A stretch of DNA of 64,000 nucleotides from Russula earlei (GCA_025769875.1 JAGFNK010000004.1:249001-313000), one strand, 5' to 3'; counted from the first letter of the stretch, positions 14,548 through 28,093 are shown. The notes: a model not told the origin generated them from the sequence alone. Program-made: numbers and translations.

Positions 14548-16014
14548 CGAGGGCACGTCAGCTGAGGCAATGGTAGTAGAAAGAGGAGAGCTTGGCGCGG
14601 TGTCTTGCCGCCCACAGTGCGCGCTGGCTCGACGCGACGCGACACGCGACTCGGACGTTCGCGGACCTGCAATCCCGGCGAACTACGATATACCCGCGAT
14701 CTGCGGTTACTTATCCATCGTTGTTGTTCCACCTGGATATTTGCACCGTTCCATTGAAGGGGTTGACCCCGCTTGGCGCAGAGTAATGATGCACGCAGGG
14801 AGCGACACAATTATCCGGTTAACTATCTAATACCACCCGGCGCTCTGATTGGGGGATTGATTCTCTTTGGCCATCACGTGGTAAGATAGCGCGACGGAGA
14901 CGTCTGACGACCGAACAGAACATTCCGCGCCGGAAAACCGTTTGTGTGTGTATGATCGAAGGAGCCCAAGAGGCATCTATTTTACCGAGAGCTCGTCTCC
15001 AGGCCAGGTTCATGAGTCTGACGGATTAGTGACTTTTGTGGCCCCCCCTCCATTCAACTGGGAACTTTCTCATCTCCTGTGGCCATCATTCAATCCACCA
15101 ATCAAGTTGACATTCAGGGATGGTCACGGCGTTCCCGGTGTCAGGGACTACTTGGAGACTGGCGCCAGCAAAGGCTACCAAGATGCCAACATGCCCGCCG
15201 GTGACCATGGCGCCACTTTTTTTTTTTTTTGATGCAAGTTGCTACTGTTTTCCCGCCGCGCCCGGCCACGGCGGCTAAAGCGGAAGTAGACTTCTACGTG
15301 TCGAATCTATCGCTGGCGGCCGTAGGCGAATCTGAACCCATGTTGCATACTTACGGTCGCTTCCTAAGGGGGTCTTCAGGGACTTTTCTCAGCGTGAACG
15401 AAAGTGGTAAGGGCCAGAAATACGTTTCAGTCTCAGGACTTGCCTCGTGAATCTGATGAGAAATTGATGAGAACCTGACTGGACGAACTGGGAAAGTAGC
15501 GCGGGACCGGGTGCATTGCCGCAGCAAGCCATACCCGAAATGGACCAGGTAGCTTCACGTTAGCGTCAGGGTGCTAACTGTCCAGCAGCACCCAATGAGA
15601 GGCGATCTATCTATCGTTGGAGCAATGGGAGCTGGACCACCAGAGTGCGCGTTCGTTCCAACCTTCGTGACCGCTCTTACTAAGGTGTTTTTTTTTATTA
15701 TCCTATACGCGGGCCGGATGTCCGACCATTATCTGGTGTGGTGTGGGTGTGGTCCCGAACAACGGGCGCTAGTAGCTATCGCAGTTTGCTGTCAGTACTA
15801 CTAGTGGTACTGGCCCCTCCGACGACGTCCTCAACGCCACGAGAACCCTTTATTTGGTATTCCCTTGCACACAATTGCCAATTCACCATCCCTGAGGCCC
15901 TCCCCGCCACCGGCAAATCCCAAACTGGCTCCCGGGCGCTCGGACGTCACCACGCGCAGGAGCCACACGGGCACGCGCGTGGGTCGGCGCCGTCCTGATT
16001 CATTCGGCGCGACT
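14548..16014. other. Intergenic region between UNG and dolichol kinase
   Basis: About 1.5 kb between divergent genes. It holds short unsupported frames (for example 15229-15450), a 12-13 nt T run near 15219 and another near 15687. I recognise no gene, RNA or repeat. Confidence 0.45.
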
Positions 16015-19000
16015 ATGACAATGTACGGGTCGTCGACGCTGGATTGGAGCACGAGTTATCAAGCGGGTTCATCCAGGTGTGTTTCTCGTTTCCTTCGAGC
16101 TCCCCTCCGTCGTTCCCCCCTGTGTCACCGTTACCCCTCCGCATTTTCTCCTGGTCGCGTGCAACCGTCTCTAGGACATTGTTTGGGTGACATGGAACAC
16201 AAAGATGTGGTCGAGTGATGGTCGCGAGAACGGGGGCTCGCGCGGAGGCTGTGGGAGAGGAAGGAAGGGAGGGGGATGTTGCCGTGCGGGATCGGTGGAG
16301 ACTCTTTTACTCATGCAGTTTTACGTAGTTCCGCGTCCGGGCTCAGCACTGATGACGACGAGACGGACGACGACGCGCACACTGTCATCGATAGACGCGG
16401 TTCCGTAAGCGTCGAGACGCGCAACAGCGGCGGAGAAGCGAGTCAAAAACTCGCACGTGCGCCCAGTCCTCCGCCGCGCGCGTCGAGCTCAGATGGCTCC
16501 AAGCCCATCGGCCGCACAGGCACGCTCAGTCGGCGCACCTTCACGCGCTCGCGTTCTCCCGCGCCGCGGTCTCTCGGATTGAACGGGATCATGCCCCAGC
16601 CTCCTCCCCTGCCCTCGCCCACGGCCTTCCTCCGCCCCCGCGCCGTCACACCCGCCGCGCTTGTCCTCCCCGGCACGCTCTCCATAACGCTCTCCGCCCC
16701 CTGGACGGCGTCCTCGCAATACACACTCCGCATCGACGCGAGACTTGCTGCGGAAAATTCCATCCTGATCTCGGCGCTCGCTTTCGCGGCGGAGAAATTG
16801 CGATCCTCGCCCAGCGCATTATTTCCACTCGATGACGGGCTGCCCATCGGTACGTTTTTGCATCCCCGCAGAGTGCGTGCCGATGCCAATCATGTACACG
16901 TCAGAGCTCTATGCTGTTGTCTTTGCCTCGCTGACTTGCATGATCTGGAATCACTCATCCTACACGAGAATCCCCTCGTCCAGTGAGGCTGACACGGGAT
17001 CAGCCAACATCCCCCCTCCGACTCCTCGTGTGCAAGACTCACGGGCACCCCGCCGAGGCACGACAACGATCGCCCCGCCCATCCCCGAAAATCGAGGGTT
17101 TGTATGGATGACCGTACCGAAAAATTATAGGTCAGATTCGCAGAGCGCCTTTATGGTCCATCGATTGACAGTTTGTTCAGGTCCTCATCCGATGATGGAC
17201 TTATCAGCGGTCTTGTTTTGGGACCGCTGATCACTTCTGCCTTGTATTACGTTGCCCTCAAACTGGACACACAGCCCAGAGGCACGCCTCACCCACCATT
17301 TTGGCATATCGAAGCCCCTTGGCGTCTCAGCGACGACACTTTTGTCGCCCCACTCCAGGCCCTTGTACTCTCACGCCGTAATGCCGTCGACCTGGGCACA
17401 CTCTGTTCCACGACCTTGCTTATTCATGTTTGTGCGTCTCACTGGTACGAGTGGCGCCATCGCAGGCATCACAGAGTCTCCGAGGGCGAGCGTGGCTCCG
17501 TTCCCCGTAGTGAAGTACGGAAAGGATGGCTGTATACGATCTTCACGTTCCTGGTTTGCGCATTCCTCCTCGGTCTGCGCTTTGCGCTCGATCATGCGCA
17601 GGTCAGCCTTTGGAGACGTGAGTTTGAGACACTCTTTCTCCCCTCTTTAAAGTCCGACATGTGACGTGTGATTATCAGACCTGTCGTACTGGGAAGTTGC
17701 GTCAAGTTCTGTATTTTTCCAGTTCTCGCTCTACATCGCCGTCCGACTCGCACATGGTGGCTTCACGCTTGGCGAGTTAGGCTTGGTCGTATTTGGCGCC
17801 ACAGCTTTGTTTACAGAATTGGTTAACTTGACTGTTGCGAGGGTACGCCCTTGTTCTGGATGCATCCAGGTGTAGTGAGCCTGACATTTCGACTTCCCAC
17901 GAATAGATCTGGCCCGTGACAACGCCCTACATCAAAACGTACCGCCTGCCCACGCCGTTGCTTATCTATCAGTTGGCCCTTATTCCAGGGTCCCTACTGA
18001 CGGGCTTTCTGCTTTCGCCGTTACTTACGCTGTCACGGCACATCGCACAGCGCCCTGTGCGTCGTCTGCGATTTCCGCAGCAGAAGCAAGCGCACCGGCG
18101 AGCACTCGCAGTTGGGTTTTATCTCGGTGTCGGCCTTATCGTGGGTGGGCTGATCGGCATCTGGACACGGTGGCTCTTGCGGGGGCGTGACCCCTGGTTG
18201 TGGGTTATCTTGTGGCTGCTAGAGGGTCCACTTCCGTGGACTCGACCCGCACTTCTGGCGTATTGGGCCGCGCTCGGTGGTATCAGCGTCTGGGGCTGGA
18301 ATCGGCAGTTGGCCCGCTCACGTCGCTTCCGACCGCGGCTGACCACTTGCAGCGAGCCGGCGGTGGACAGTAGCACCGTCGCACAACTAGTGGGCGAGCC
18401 CACGTCGCCAGTGCCAGGGACGTCTCTCACATCCTCAGCTGTCTCGTCGGCATCATCGGCGGTCTCTGCGATGTTCCCCACCGTGGGCATTCCACACCTC
18501 CCGACGGATCTCGGTCTTGGCGCGAGTGAATGGCTTGATGCGGCGGATCGGCGCGTGCCGACGCTAGGGCTGAATGCCAGGCGTAAATTCTTCCACGCAC
18601 TCGCAGTGGTCATGTTCGTGCCTGGTGTGGCCGCGGATCCGGCGTTCACGCACTTGGCGTTCAGCGGGGCGTTTGCGCTTTTCGTCTTTGCGGAGTACGT
18701 GCGGTACTTTGCGCTGTACCCGTTTGGAGCGGCTGTGCACGTGTTCATGAGCGAGTTTCTCGATGCGAAGGATAGCGGGACGGCCGTACTGAGCCATTTT
18801 TACCTGCTGACCGGGTGCGCGGGCGCGGTTTGGTTCGAGGCGTAAGCACCGTCCTTGTTGTGACAGACAACGACGCAAGTCACGCGCATTGATAACAACT
18901 GAAACGGGCTGCAGACCTTCCCGTCTAATGCTGTACACTGGAATCTTGACGGTTGGGGTAGGAGATGCCGTGGTAAGTTTCGATCGACTTTGGACATCTG

Positions 19001-19382
19001 GTTGTTCATAGAAGTGGGGACCTAATCACGAGGACGCAGGCGTCCATAGTGGGGAAAAGGGTGGGACGATACAAGTGGTCGCCCACGACACCCAAGACCT
19101 TGGAAGGAAGCGTTGGTTTCACACTCTCAGTGGTCGCGTTTGCGTGGGCGCTTCGGGTTTGTGGGCTGGTGGAGGAGTTCTCGGTAAGTTTATGACACAT
19201 CAGTTGGTGGAGGCACGTGGCGACCGAGCTGACGTGCGCTTTGGAAAACGCTCTGTCAGACTGTGCGATACGGGACGATCGTTGGACTCGGATCCGTGCT
19301 AGAGGCGATGTCGGGACAGAACGATAACATTATTTTACCGGTGTATATGTGGAGCACGTTGGCGATAGGGCTAATGGAGTAA
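16015..19382 (+). CDS. SEC59: Dolichol kinase (Sec59 type)
   Basis: CTP-dependent ER membrane kinase that makes dolichyl phosphate for N-glycosylation, O-mannosylation and GPI anchors. The N-terminus (MTMYGSSTLDW...) is Ser/Asp/Pro-rich and cytosolic. Many hydrophobic segments follow, such as LVLGPLITSALYYVAL, TIFTFLVCAFLLGLRF and ALAVGFYLGVGLIVGGLIG. The C-terminal catalytic region is recognisable: RRKFFHALAVVMFVPG, LDAKDSGTAVLSHFYLLTGC, then the CTP-binding stretch GVGDAVASIVGKRVGRYKW with TPKTLEGS, and a closing QNDNIILPVYMW. Introns fit at about 16079-16329, 16850-16871 (only 22 nt), 17131-17181, near 17620-17680, 17842-17907, 18844-18915 and others. The first 400 codons are the least certain. 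The stop TAA is at 19380-19382, about 240 nt before the histidine kinase. Confidence 0.9.
16850..16871 (+). other. Candidate 22-nt ultra-short intron in dolichol kinase
   Basis: It has a canonical GTACGT donor, a T-rich middle and a GCAG acceptor. Removing it joins ...DDGLPI to a hydrophobic frame (ELYAVVFASLTCMIWNH) that continues to the next clear donor at 17131. Without its removal the reading frame closes. A single-base indel would be the alternative explanation. Confidence 0.45.
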
Positions 19383-19619
19383 AGCCAATCCGTAAACGGA
19401 AGGCTGACGTCATTATGGGTGGAGCGAGCAAGAAGAACCGGGAAAAGGGCGAGCTCGCCCATGATTGGTGATGGCGGCGAGCGGCGGCCAGACGATTGCC
19501 ACGCTGGCTGGGCTGCAGAGAACGCCTGCGTTGAAGGATAGAAAGAAAGAAGAAGAAAAAAAAGAAAGGAAGGGAAACGGGGCGCATACACCCCACATTC
19601 ACTTCTGGCCAGCCACCAC

Positions 19620-22600
19620 ATGCACCCACACGACGCTTCGGCCCCACAGCCTGTGGATCTAGACCGAGACCAGAGCAATGTCTCCTCGGTTGGCCTCGCT
19701 GCTCGACCGGTGCCCGTTCTCCCCCTCCCTCATGCCCCTTTGCCTCTCCTGGAGCGCGTTTCGGTCCGCGCCCAACATCCTCCACCTCCTTCTGATCTGA
19801 ATCAGATCACAATCCACACCTCTTCAACTCTCAACGATCCCTCCCTGGCACCTCATCTTCACTCCAAACCCCATCCTCACTCCTACGCGTCCTCTCGCCG
19901 CGATTTTGATCTAGCCACGGATCCTCCGCACAAAGGCCTGCGTCCTAAATCCTCCTACCACCAGTCTCTCCTCAATTTGCGCGACGAGCTCCACAGAACG
20001 ACCGATTCTGGTGCGTACCATTCCCGACCCGCCGTCGGCATTCGAGTGCTGATCCTCATTGCTCTCGCCCTCGTCTCGATCGCCAGCTAGTCTCCCTCGT
20101 GCACTTGATATGGCGTCCTCCGCTGGGACAGACCCTCCAAGCATGGCTGAGCCATCTGAGTACGACTGGGCCAGTTTTATTGCCTCATATGCCCTCGGTC
20201 GCTGGGAACCTCACAAGGCGCCGCCCCCTCCACGCTCGTCCGTCGGGCGCCCATCCTCGGCCGGCTCACCACCCGACGTGCCTTCTGACCCTCATATCCG
20301 TTCGATCTCCCCATCGCGGAGCGCTGGAATGGCTCAGAACGCGCCATCAACCGATCCCCCACTGGGCCTCTCTTTCCCACCGACCTCATCAGTTGCCTCG
20401 ACCGCCTTACCGGCCAAGGGCGACACTCCGCCCCAGACAATCAGCCCACCCTCCACAGCATCGTCAACCCCAACGCAATCCTCTTCTGGATCGTTTTCGT
20501 CGGGGCGAGTACCATCAACGTCTCGCCGTGGCTCGGCTGTAAACGTTGCGTCGTCGTCTATACCGCACCGCCTCCGCAGTTCTTTTGGTGACATCCGGTC
20601 ATCTACTGGCGCTCGCCTCCTACTTGAGCCGCCTCCTACGTTGCCCGCGGTGCCAGCTGTGCCACACGCAGATGCTACGACCACGGCAGCGGCTCTGCGC
20701 TGGGCTGCCGCCCGTATCAACATCGCACCTCTGGCTTTGCCATCCCCTGAACATGAGCTGACAGACCCGTTTCGCAATGCCCGCACAGCGATCCCGGGTT
20801 TGAATCCACTCGATGTCCCACTGGGGCCGCTATCTCCTCGTCATCGGCAGAGAATTGGAAGCTTTTGGGAGGGTACCGTCGACGTTGACCAAATTACAGG
20901 GCTATCGTCCACACTCAGTTCAGTCCAAGGCAGCCCCCCATCAACACCTCCAACTGCGGACAGCTCTATCGCTGATCATGCCCCCCCGAGCGCATCAACC
21001 ATGTCGGCATCCCCGCCATACGTCACGCCCGCGTCTGTGCCCTTGAGCAACTTGACAGGACATGATGATGACTACTTTGGTGTTGCGGCGTCGATGTCAC
21101 CAGAGCCGACGGCGACGGTCCCAAATACTGTGCGACAATATATGCCACCCGAACCAAAGGCTCCTCAGACAGTTCCTATTGCTTCGCGTCACGTAAACTT
21201 CACGCGGCAGACGTCTTCCCCACTTCCTGACAAAAAGTTCGGACCTTCAGTTGAGGGCCCATCTCTTGCGCGACCGGTGGACGCAGGGTCAGCGCGGACG
21301 CTCAAGGAGGAGGCTACGTTCCTTGAACTTGGTTATCTCGCGCCGCCGTACCCACCTGATGAGCTCGAGCGCCGCCGTGCCCTGTATCAATTCAATATAT
21401 GGAACACTGGTCCTGATATCAACTTTGAGAGGATAGAACACCTCACGAAGTTGGTATTTAATACAAAGACAGTTATTATTAGCCTCATTGATGTGAATGA
21501 ACAGTATGTTACCGTAGCATGGGGCTTTCAAGAAATTACTAATCGACATCCCAGGTGGATGAAGTCAGCTTGTGAGTATCGTTGCAGTGGACATCGCGGC
21601 AAATGTGACAATCACGTCCCTAGCCGGCTGGGTATTTCCAACGTATCCTCGGACTGGTTCGATATGCGCACACGCAATTTTGCAACAGTACGTCTGAGCA
21701 CTTGTTCCATGGCAGGTATGTCCTCACCCTGGCGCAGCAGCGACGAACCTATGGTCGTTCCCGACACGCATGCCGATTGGCGCTTTGCAAACAATGTAAG
21801 GCGAATCGTATTTCTAATCGCCATGCATTAAGGTTTCCTGGGGGCCATTTTAAGCCTCTGGTCACTGGGCCGCCACGCGTTCGCTTCTATGCGGGCGCCC
21901 CGTTGCGCACGCAGGAGGGCTTCAATGTCGGCACCCTCGCAATCATGGACGATGCCCCGCGAGTCGAGTTTAGTCCCCGGCAGCGCCATACTCTCAAGGA
22001 GTTTGCCGTAAGTCGCGCCCGCGTTGTCAGGGCGGTGCGCATGAATCACCAACTGATGCAGGCGATTGCGATGCGTGAAATGGAACTATGGAGGGACAAG
22101 ATTCAGCTTCGAATACGTGATCGCATTCAAACCTCGGTGAGTGAGGCTCCCGAGAGCTTCGGGCAGCTGGGACGTGGCGATTGCGTTTGGGCTGTAACTG
22201 GGCGCTGCAGATGGAACAGTTCACGCGCGAATGCCTCGAGATCGACTCAGAGACAAGCTCGGATACAGATTCAGAAGCAAATCAACGAGCGAAGAATCCA
22301 CTCTCGATGGACAGGGTCTATCAACGTGCAGCGAAACTAGTAAAAAAGACGTTGGACGTAGAGGGTTCACTCGTCATGGACATGTCGCATGGCGAGGTGC
22401 TCGAGACCGTCGGGGCGGAGGCTGTCGTGTCGGTCAACGTGCATGGTGCCGAAGACACGACAACTTACCAAATACAAGGGGATGCATGCGTACGCATCTG
22501 GGACATGTTCCTGAAGTACCCTGATGGTCGCGTCTTCGAGGCATTGGTACCTGCCCCTCTTCGCCCCTTCGTTCCAAACGGGACTCAGTATGCGCTGTGT

Positions 22601-25496
22601 GAGTATGGATTTTTTAATAGGTGGAACGAGTGGTAGAGCATAACTTCTCGATAGGCGTACCCATTTTCAATATTGACAAGCGGCCGTTCGCTATGCTTTG
22701 CGCATACAACTCGTCAGAACATGGCAGACGATACGTGAGTGGCCACATTGGAGTTTCTCACGGGTGAGGGGTTACCTCTTGACGGGGACCTAACAGCTCG
22801 AAGGACATGAATTGTCATATTTACGTGCCATCGGTGTGTTGCCCTAAAGCATCAAACAGCCACACGTCTTACCGTTTTAGGTGTGATAATTCTATCCGCT
22901 GTTCTCAAACGACGGATGACACTTGCCGATAAAGCGAAGAGCTTGTTCATATCCAAGTATGTTACTGATTTAAATGCCCGAATCACTGGCATGGTTGACA
23001 GCTACATGGACAGCATCTCCCATGAGTTACGCACTCCTTTGCATGGCATTTTGGCAGCGGCGGAGCTGCTCTCTGACACACAATTAAATCACACCCAGTC
23101 ATCTTTTTTGCAGACAGTGCAGGCATGCGGCACGTCGCTGGTCGAGACGGTAAATCATGTGTTGGATTTCACTAAGCTCAGCGGGAACTCCAAGGCAGGC
23201 GGCGTCGAGCACGTCATCCGGACCACAAAGTGCGTCATTCGTTCCTGTCTTTTGTCGTACTTCACAGACCCCCCAACTTCTCGCCAGGATTGATGTCCTG
23301 CAATTGATAGAAGAAGCTGTGGAGGGATCTTGGATTGGGCATCGCGCACGCATGTTCACACGGCAGCAAGAATCGGAGATCGGTAGTTTGTATGCGCCGC
23401 CGAGGCAGGATAGAAGTGGGAAGAAGCAGGTCGAAATCGTTATCGAGATTGGTGACCGGAAGGAGGTGAGCGATGACCTGGACGGCGCGCCGTCCTTGTG
23501 CATCCCGAGGCGCTTATGGCCTCATCTAGGGATGGCTTCTCAAGCTCGAGAAGGGTGGTATTCGGAGGGTCCTGATGAACGTCTTCGGAAATAGTCTGAA
23601 GTTCACAACGGTGTGTTACGTTCCTGGCCAGGAGCGCTCCTTTTACCCTGTCTCATATATAACTGTATAGGATGGTTACGTGCACGTAATCATTCGCCAG
23701 TTACCGCCCACTCCAGACTTACCTCCGAACAAGGTCAAGCTTGAATTAGCAGTAATTGACACCGGCAAGGTGCGTATTGATAATAGCTCAAATGGAGTTA
23801 TTTCCGACAGGTGAACAATAGGGTATCAGTCAGGATTTTCTCAAGGCGAGAAATGAGTTGATTGTATCAGGGGGGAGCGAGTCATTAACAACAACTCTTA
23901 GAATCAACTCTTTCATCCTTTTTCGCAGGAGAACCCGATGCAAACAGGCACAGGTCTCGGGTTGGCGATCGTGAACAGCATCGTACAATCCAAAGGTGTC
24001 GACGGTAAGGTTGATGTATGGAGCGCCGAGAACGTGGGAACGGAGATCAAGGTCACCTTCTCCGCCGAGCTGACGGAAAGAGGTGAACCGCCACTGAAAG
24101 TTTCCGATACTTTGAATCAAGACAATGCCACAAAAGTTAGCCTAGTAGGCTTCGATGACCCCCATCGCGGCGTGCAGCTTCTTCGCAGAGTGCTCTCACA
24201 CTATCTCGTATCCTGGTGGGATTTTCAGATTGCACCTCCAGGCTCACTAGGAGACATCGTCATTGCAAACGAGGATCTGTCTGTGCTGCAACTTTCAATA
24301 GAGCAGCGGGATATACGCAGGCCTTTCCTCCTCCTTACATTTAGCCGCGGTGAGAGGCACCTTACCGCCACGGTAACCGAGTTCGAGCGGTTAGGTGGGT
24401 TTTGTCGTATTTTGTATAAGCCCGGCGGCCCGTCGCGACTTCGTCAGGCCCTCAAACTATGCATACATGCGCTCAAGATGAGCCGCCGTTCATCACCATC
24501 ACCGGGAATCACGCCTCACTCGAGTAATCCTATCCTGTCTCCCTCGTCCGACTTACCAGGCGGTGTGGCGAGGCGCAATTCGGAAGAGCCGGCGATGGGA
24601 GTAGACCATCCTGACGTGCGGCGCCCATCGCTTGGCCGTCGGTCTATCACGGTGCATCCTATTGCTTCGTGGAGCAGACTGCCAACATCCGATGAAGAGG
24701 ACGATGTTTCTCAGGATGAGGCCCAGCAAAGCCTCGCTCGGTCCCTCGGTCAGTTACAGAGTCCTACCATTCCAGTGGGCGACACAGGGGATTCCCTGTT
24801 GAGGTCATCGATTGGAGCCCTTGGTTCGAAGAAAAATGTTCGGGTCCTGGTTGTTGAGGACAACAGTATATTGCGGAATCTTCTGTAAGCCCTTCATTCA
24901 CCTCGCTTAGGGATTTGGCCACCCACGTTGACGCATTCGGGGCGCCCAGGACTCGATGGCTGTCTAGCAAGGTTCGTCCACTCTTCCCTGATTATACGTT
25001 CATTTGAGCCACCATTTATCTCCAGGGGTACGAATTCCGTGAGGCGGTAGATGGACATGAAGGTGTTCATCTGTTTGAGTCCGACGGTCAATTCGAGTAA
25101 GTTTCTCCAAGCCGATTTGAATCGTCTGAACAACCCCTTCACCCTCCCTTCCAGTGTCATTCTACTCGATTTATCGATGCCAGTATTAGACGGTACGCAG
25201 GCTTTTTGACTTGCATATACCAGAACTTCGCAAACTTGTCACTAGGGTACGGCGCCACCGTACAAATTAGGAAAATTGAAGCGTCAAGGTCGGGACAGAA
25301 GTCCCACATCCTCGCCCTTACGGGAATGTCATCTCTAGAGGACAAGAGGAAGGCGTTTGAGGCGGGTGTCGACGGCTAGTGTGTACCCACGAAATGTAAT
25401 CATCTCCATCGCGTTGACGTTTGCGCCCCTAGCCTCGTGAAACCAGTCGCATTCAAGACGCTATCAGACATGTTCAGTAGACTTGGCATTATCTGA
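19620..25496 (+). CDS. Hybrid histidine kinase, GAF-HisKA-HATPase-receiver
   Basis: Cytosolic two-component sensor feeding a phosphorelay, by family knowledge via an HPt protein to MAPK or Skn7-type output. Start ATG 19620. About 500 residues are Ser/Pro-rich and disordered. A GAF domain follows (LTKLVFNTKTVIISLID...RTGSICAHAIL...PPRVRFYAGAPLRTQEG), then a linker or second GAF-like region. Next come the H-box SHELRTPLHG (phospho-His at 23021-23023), N-box NVFGNSLKFT, G1 DTGKGI, F-box FHPFSQENP and G2 TGTGLGLAIV. The receiver has VLVVEDNS, the phospho-acceptor Asp in ILLDLSMPVLDG, LALTGMS and LVKPVAFKTL. No transmembrane segment or PAS domain is seen. About 18 introns are needed and the frame is intact. 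A 24-nt exon at 23822-23845 is followed by a GC-AG intron. Confidence 0.92.
23846..23901 (+). other. GC-AG intron in the histidine kinase
   Basis: A 56-nt intron with a GC donor (AAG|GCGAGA) and a CTTAG acceptor, located between QDFLK and NQLFHPFSQENP. No GT donor restores this conserved segment. Confidence 0.7.
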
Positions 25497-28093
25497 GATG
25501 GGGGCACTGGGTTTGTGCGCTTTCGAACTCTTCTGGCTAGACGACTTGACTACAGTATTTTCTTACTTTGCTTAATTTATACCTATCCCCCCCCTCATTC
25601 TCCATCCTCCATCGCGGCCTCCTATGTAGCAATTCTAACCCCCACTGTTACCGCTGGCGCTGTACCCTCTGTATCTCTAATGACTTGGGTGATTTGCAGT
25701 TCCTGTGCATCGCCTTTGTAAATAAATCTTGGATTAGACGCTCTGGCTGCCATCCCTTCAGATCCTACCGGGAGTAGACTACCCATGAACCGGGTATGGA
25801 TGACACACCTTGGTGCCAGACCTGCTACGAACCTATCAAGGGGACACTTGCTTTCTCCCTCTCCCATAAACAACGATCTAGATAGTTGTCTTGATCGTTT
25901 AACTACGACGGCCATTGGTCTCCATTCGTCTGTTCCTTCGCAGGCCTCGTCACCGCGGCATATCGACCCCGTGGCGCTCTCCGAAGTCCAGCGGAAAGCA
26001 CGCGAGACATGCCAGCGGGTTTCATGTGAATCAGTCCGTTGGGTGGAGCAATGTTGGTTCTGAGGCCCCGCTTCGGCCCAAGCTGGTCGTCAATAGATGG
26101 GACAGAAGATAATGACAAGGTGGCAGGATCGTGGAACGTGCCGACCACCGTCGCGGGTGGCAATGATAGGTGGGGTGGCGGGAAGGGCCTTCTTGCTGGA
26201 CTTTGTGGCCGAAGGTGCTGTGCAGGATTGCCACTACTGGCTCTGGCGTTGATGGGGCCGCAAGATTCGTATGGGCCGTGCGGGGGGACTCTGCTCACAC
26301 CACGGGCGCTCCGAGATTGGGCATTGGCGAACAGATCGTTTGAGGAGGAGGACAAACGATGATGCATGCGACTAGCGGGTCGTCCTTGTCGTGTCCACTG
26401 GCATGCGCGGTGAAAGACTCCACCACAGAGCGAATGATGATGATCCCTCAGCTTCCAGCTTGCCGTCGTAGGACGGTGCGAAGCATGCGGTAAGGAGGGC
26501 GGGGCGACGAGGTCCCCTTCGGCGCTCGCCAGCTCGAGCACAGCGACGCCGTATGATCTGGAACGACTCGGACGTGCACCCGACGTCCCGTCAACAATCA
26601 CGCGGAAGGGACGACAGAACGCGGTCGTACGTACATGGTTGAGCAGAATGGGCGAATTTCGTTCGGGTGGTGGATGTCTTGTCTCCGTTGTGCAAAAAAG
26701 TCAACGGTAGCCAAGGACCGAGGCTGAAAAAAGAAAGGAAGGTCTCGTTCGATCAAGCTGGTTTAGATGTCCCTCGGTTAGACGTTACGAATCACTTACC
26801 GCTTGTTTCACAGAGTGGACGTGGATCCGTCTTTTTTACCTTGCCCCCCCCCTTCCCCCTCCCGGATGTACGGCCATACTCCGTCATGATGCCGCCCTAT
26901 TTTTCTCAGTCTCGAGGTGACACCCAACGGATTGTGTAAATCGGAGACGCACGAGGCGCCGCATGAACGCACGTTGGGTTGTGTGTGATCAAATCCCTGG
27001 GTTCAAGTCCCCAGTTTTGAGGGCGGGGACCAGAGGTTGCGATGTCATTTACGACACGGAGCGGAAATCTGACGACTACGGTACAGGAACTATGCCGCGA
27101 TGGTCTGGAGAAACCCAAAGCTGTGAAGAAAACGATCGCTGTATCGGGGGGACGACGTGCACCACGACACTAGGGGATCCTTGGGATCGGCTTCGATGGG
27201 CGTCGCCCGCTAGTAGAGTTGGTTCTACGAGTGAGGCTGTTTCATCATTACATTCATTGCTGATAAAGATGCCATTCCGGGCGGCTGTTCCTCGTTATTT
27301 GAATCATTGCAGGTCCGAGAAAGGCTGGGATGCCAGCAACAAGTGACAAGAGGGGGCGACGTCCTCATTACGTCCACCGACCAGGAAGAGTCCCTTTGGG
27401 CCAACGCGCGCCCGTGTAGCATGCGACGGTGCATAGGACGGAGGGCAGAGCGGTGATCCATGTGACAGCGGCTATCCATTCCGTTTGGTACAAAGGCTTC
27501 TCTCGAAATCTTCATCGTCGTCGTTCACAAAAGAGCCCGAAGGCGCATTCAAAGTTCCGCTTTATATTGCAATTGTCGCACAGTGGAGTACCCGGGTCCC
27601 GTTTTCTGCAAGGCGCTGTACCCCAGCTTCAGTGAAAGCAAGACCGCCGTTAACCGTTTGATACACGTGGCCGTACGACCTACACGCTCGCTTGCTCGTG
27701 CGAGGGTTTGTCAGAATCAATGTAGACGCATTCGTTCATGGCACGGTGCACTGCGACATCTTACTGTGACATTGCATGACAATTTAGCACTTCAGCGACA
27801 TTGTGAGGAGTCCTTGCGAATGATGAACTGCACGAACCGACCTTATGAGGTAGCCACCGCCTCTGCAAGCAAGTATAACCAGCAAGTGTAAATGCCGGCA
27901 ATGAGCCGTTTCCGTCGAACAGACCTATGGACTGTTCGAAAGGTGGTATATTGTACAAATCAAGGACTGCCCAGCGGTTTATTCGCCGCCGTCGTACACA
28001 AGCGTAGGCAATGATCTGCGCAATGAATCTGTGGAGGACAATTGCTGCTAAACGCCAGCTTTTCGTCATCGTCACAAGCCCGACAGCGTCTAT
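25497..28093. other. Gene-poor 2.6-kb region
   Basis: No recognisable protein, tRNA or transposon. The longest frame is on the minus strand, 25903-26601 (232 codons, Ser/Pro/Arg-rich, no ATG-anchored conserved motif). It overlaps a plus-strand frame at 26039-26362, so both may be chance GC-rich frames. The right end is the 3' flank of homocitrate synthase. Confidence 0.45.

Noticed and set aside
14545..14556. Earlier UNG start nine bases upstream
   Set aside because: The codon is GTG; the first ATG in frame is at 14545-14547.
15229..15450. 73-codon plus-strand ORF between UNG and dolichol kinase
   Set aside because: No conserved motif, no ATG context support, no joinable exons. Treated as chance.
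18119..18748. 209-codon minus-strand ORF opposite dolichol kinase
   Set aside because: Antisense shadow of conserved membrane-kinase coding sequence.
26996..27025. tRNA-like T-loop GGGTTCAAGTCCCC on the plus strand
   Set aside because: The outer T-stem pairs fail, and no D arm, anticodon arm or acceptor stem can be built around it.
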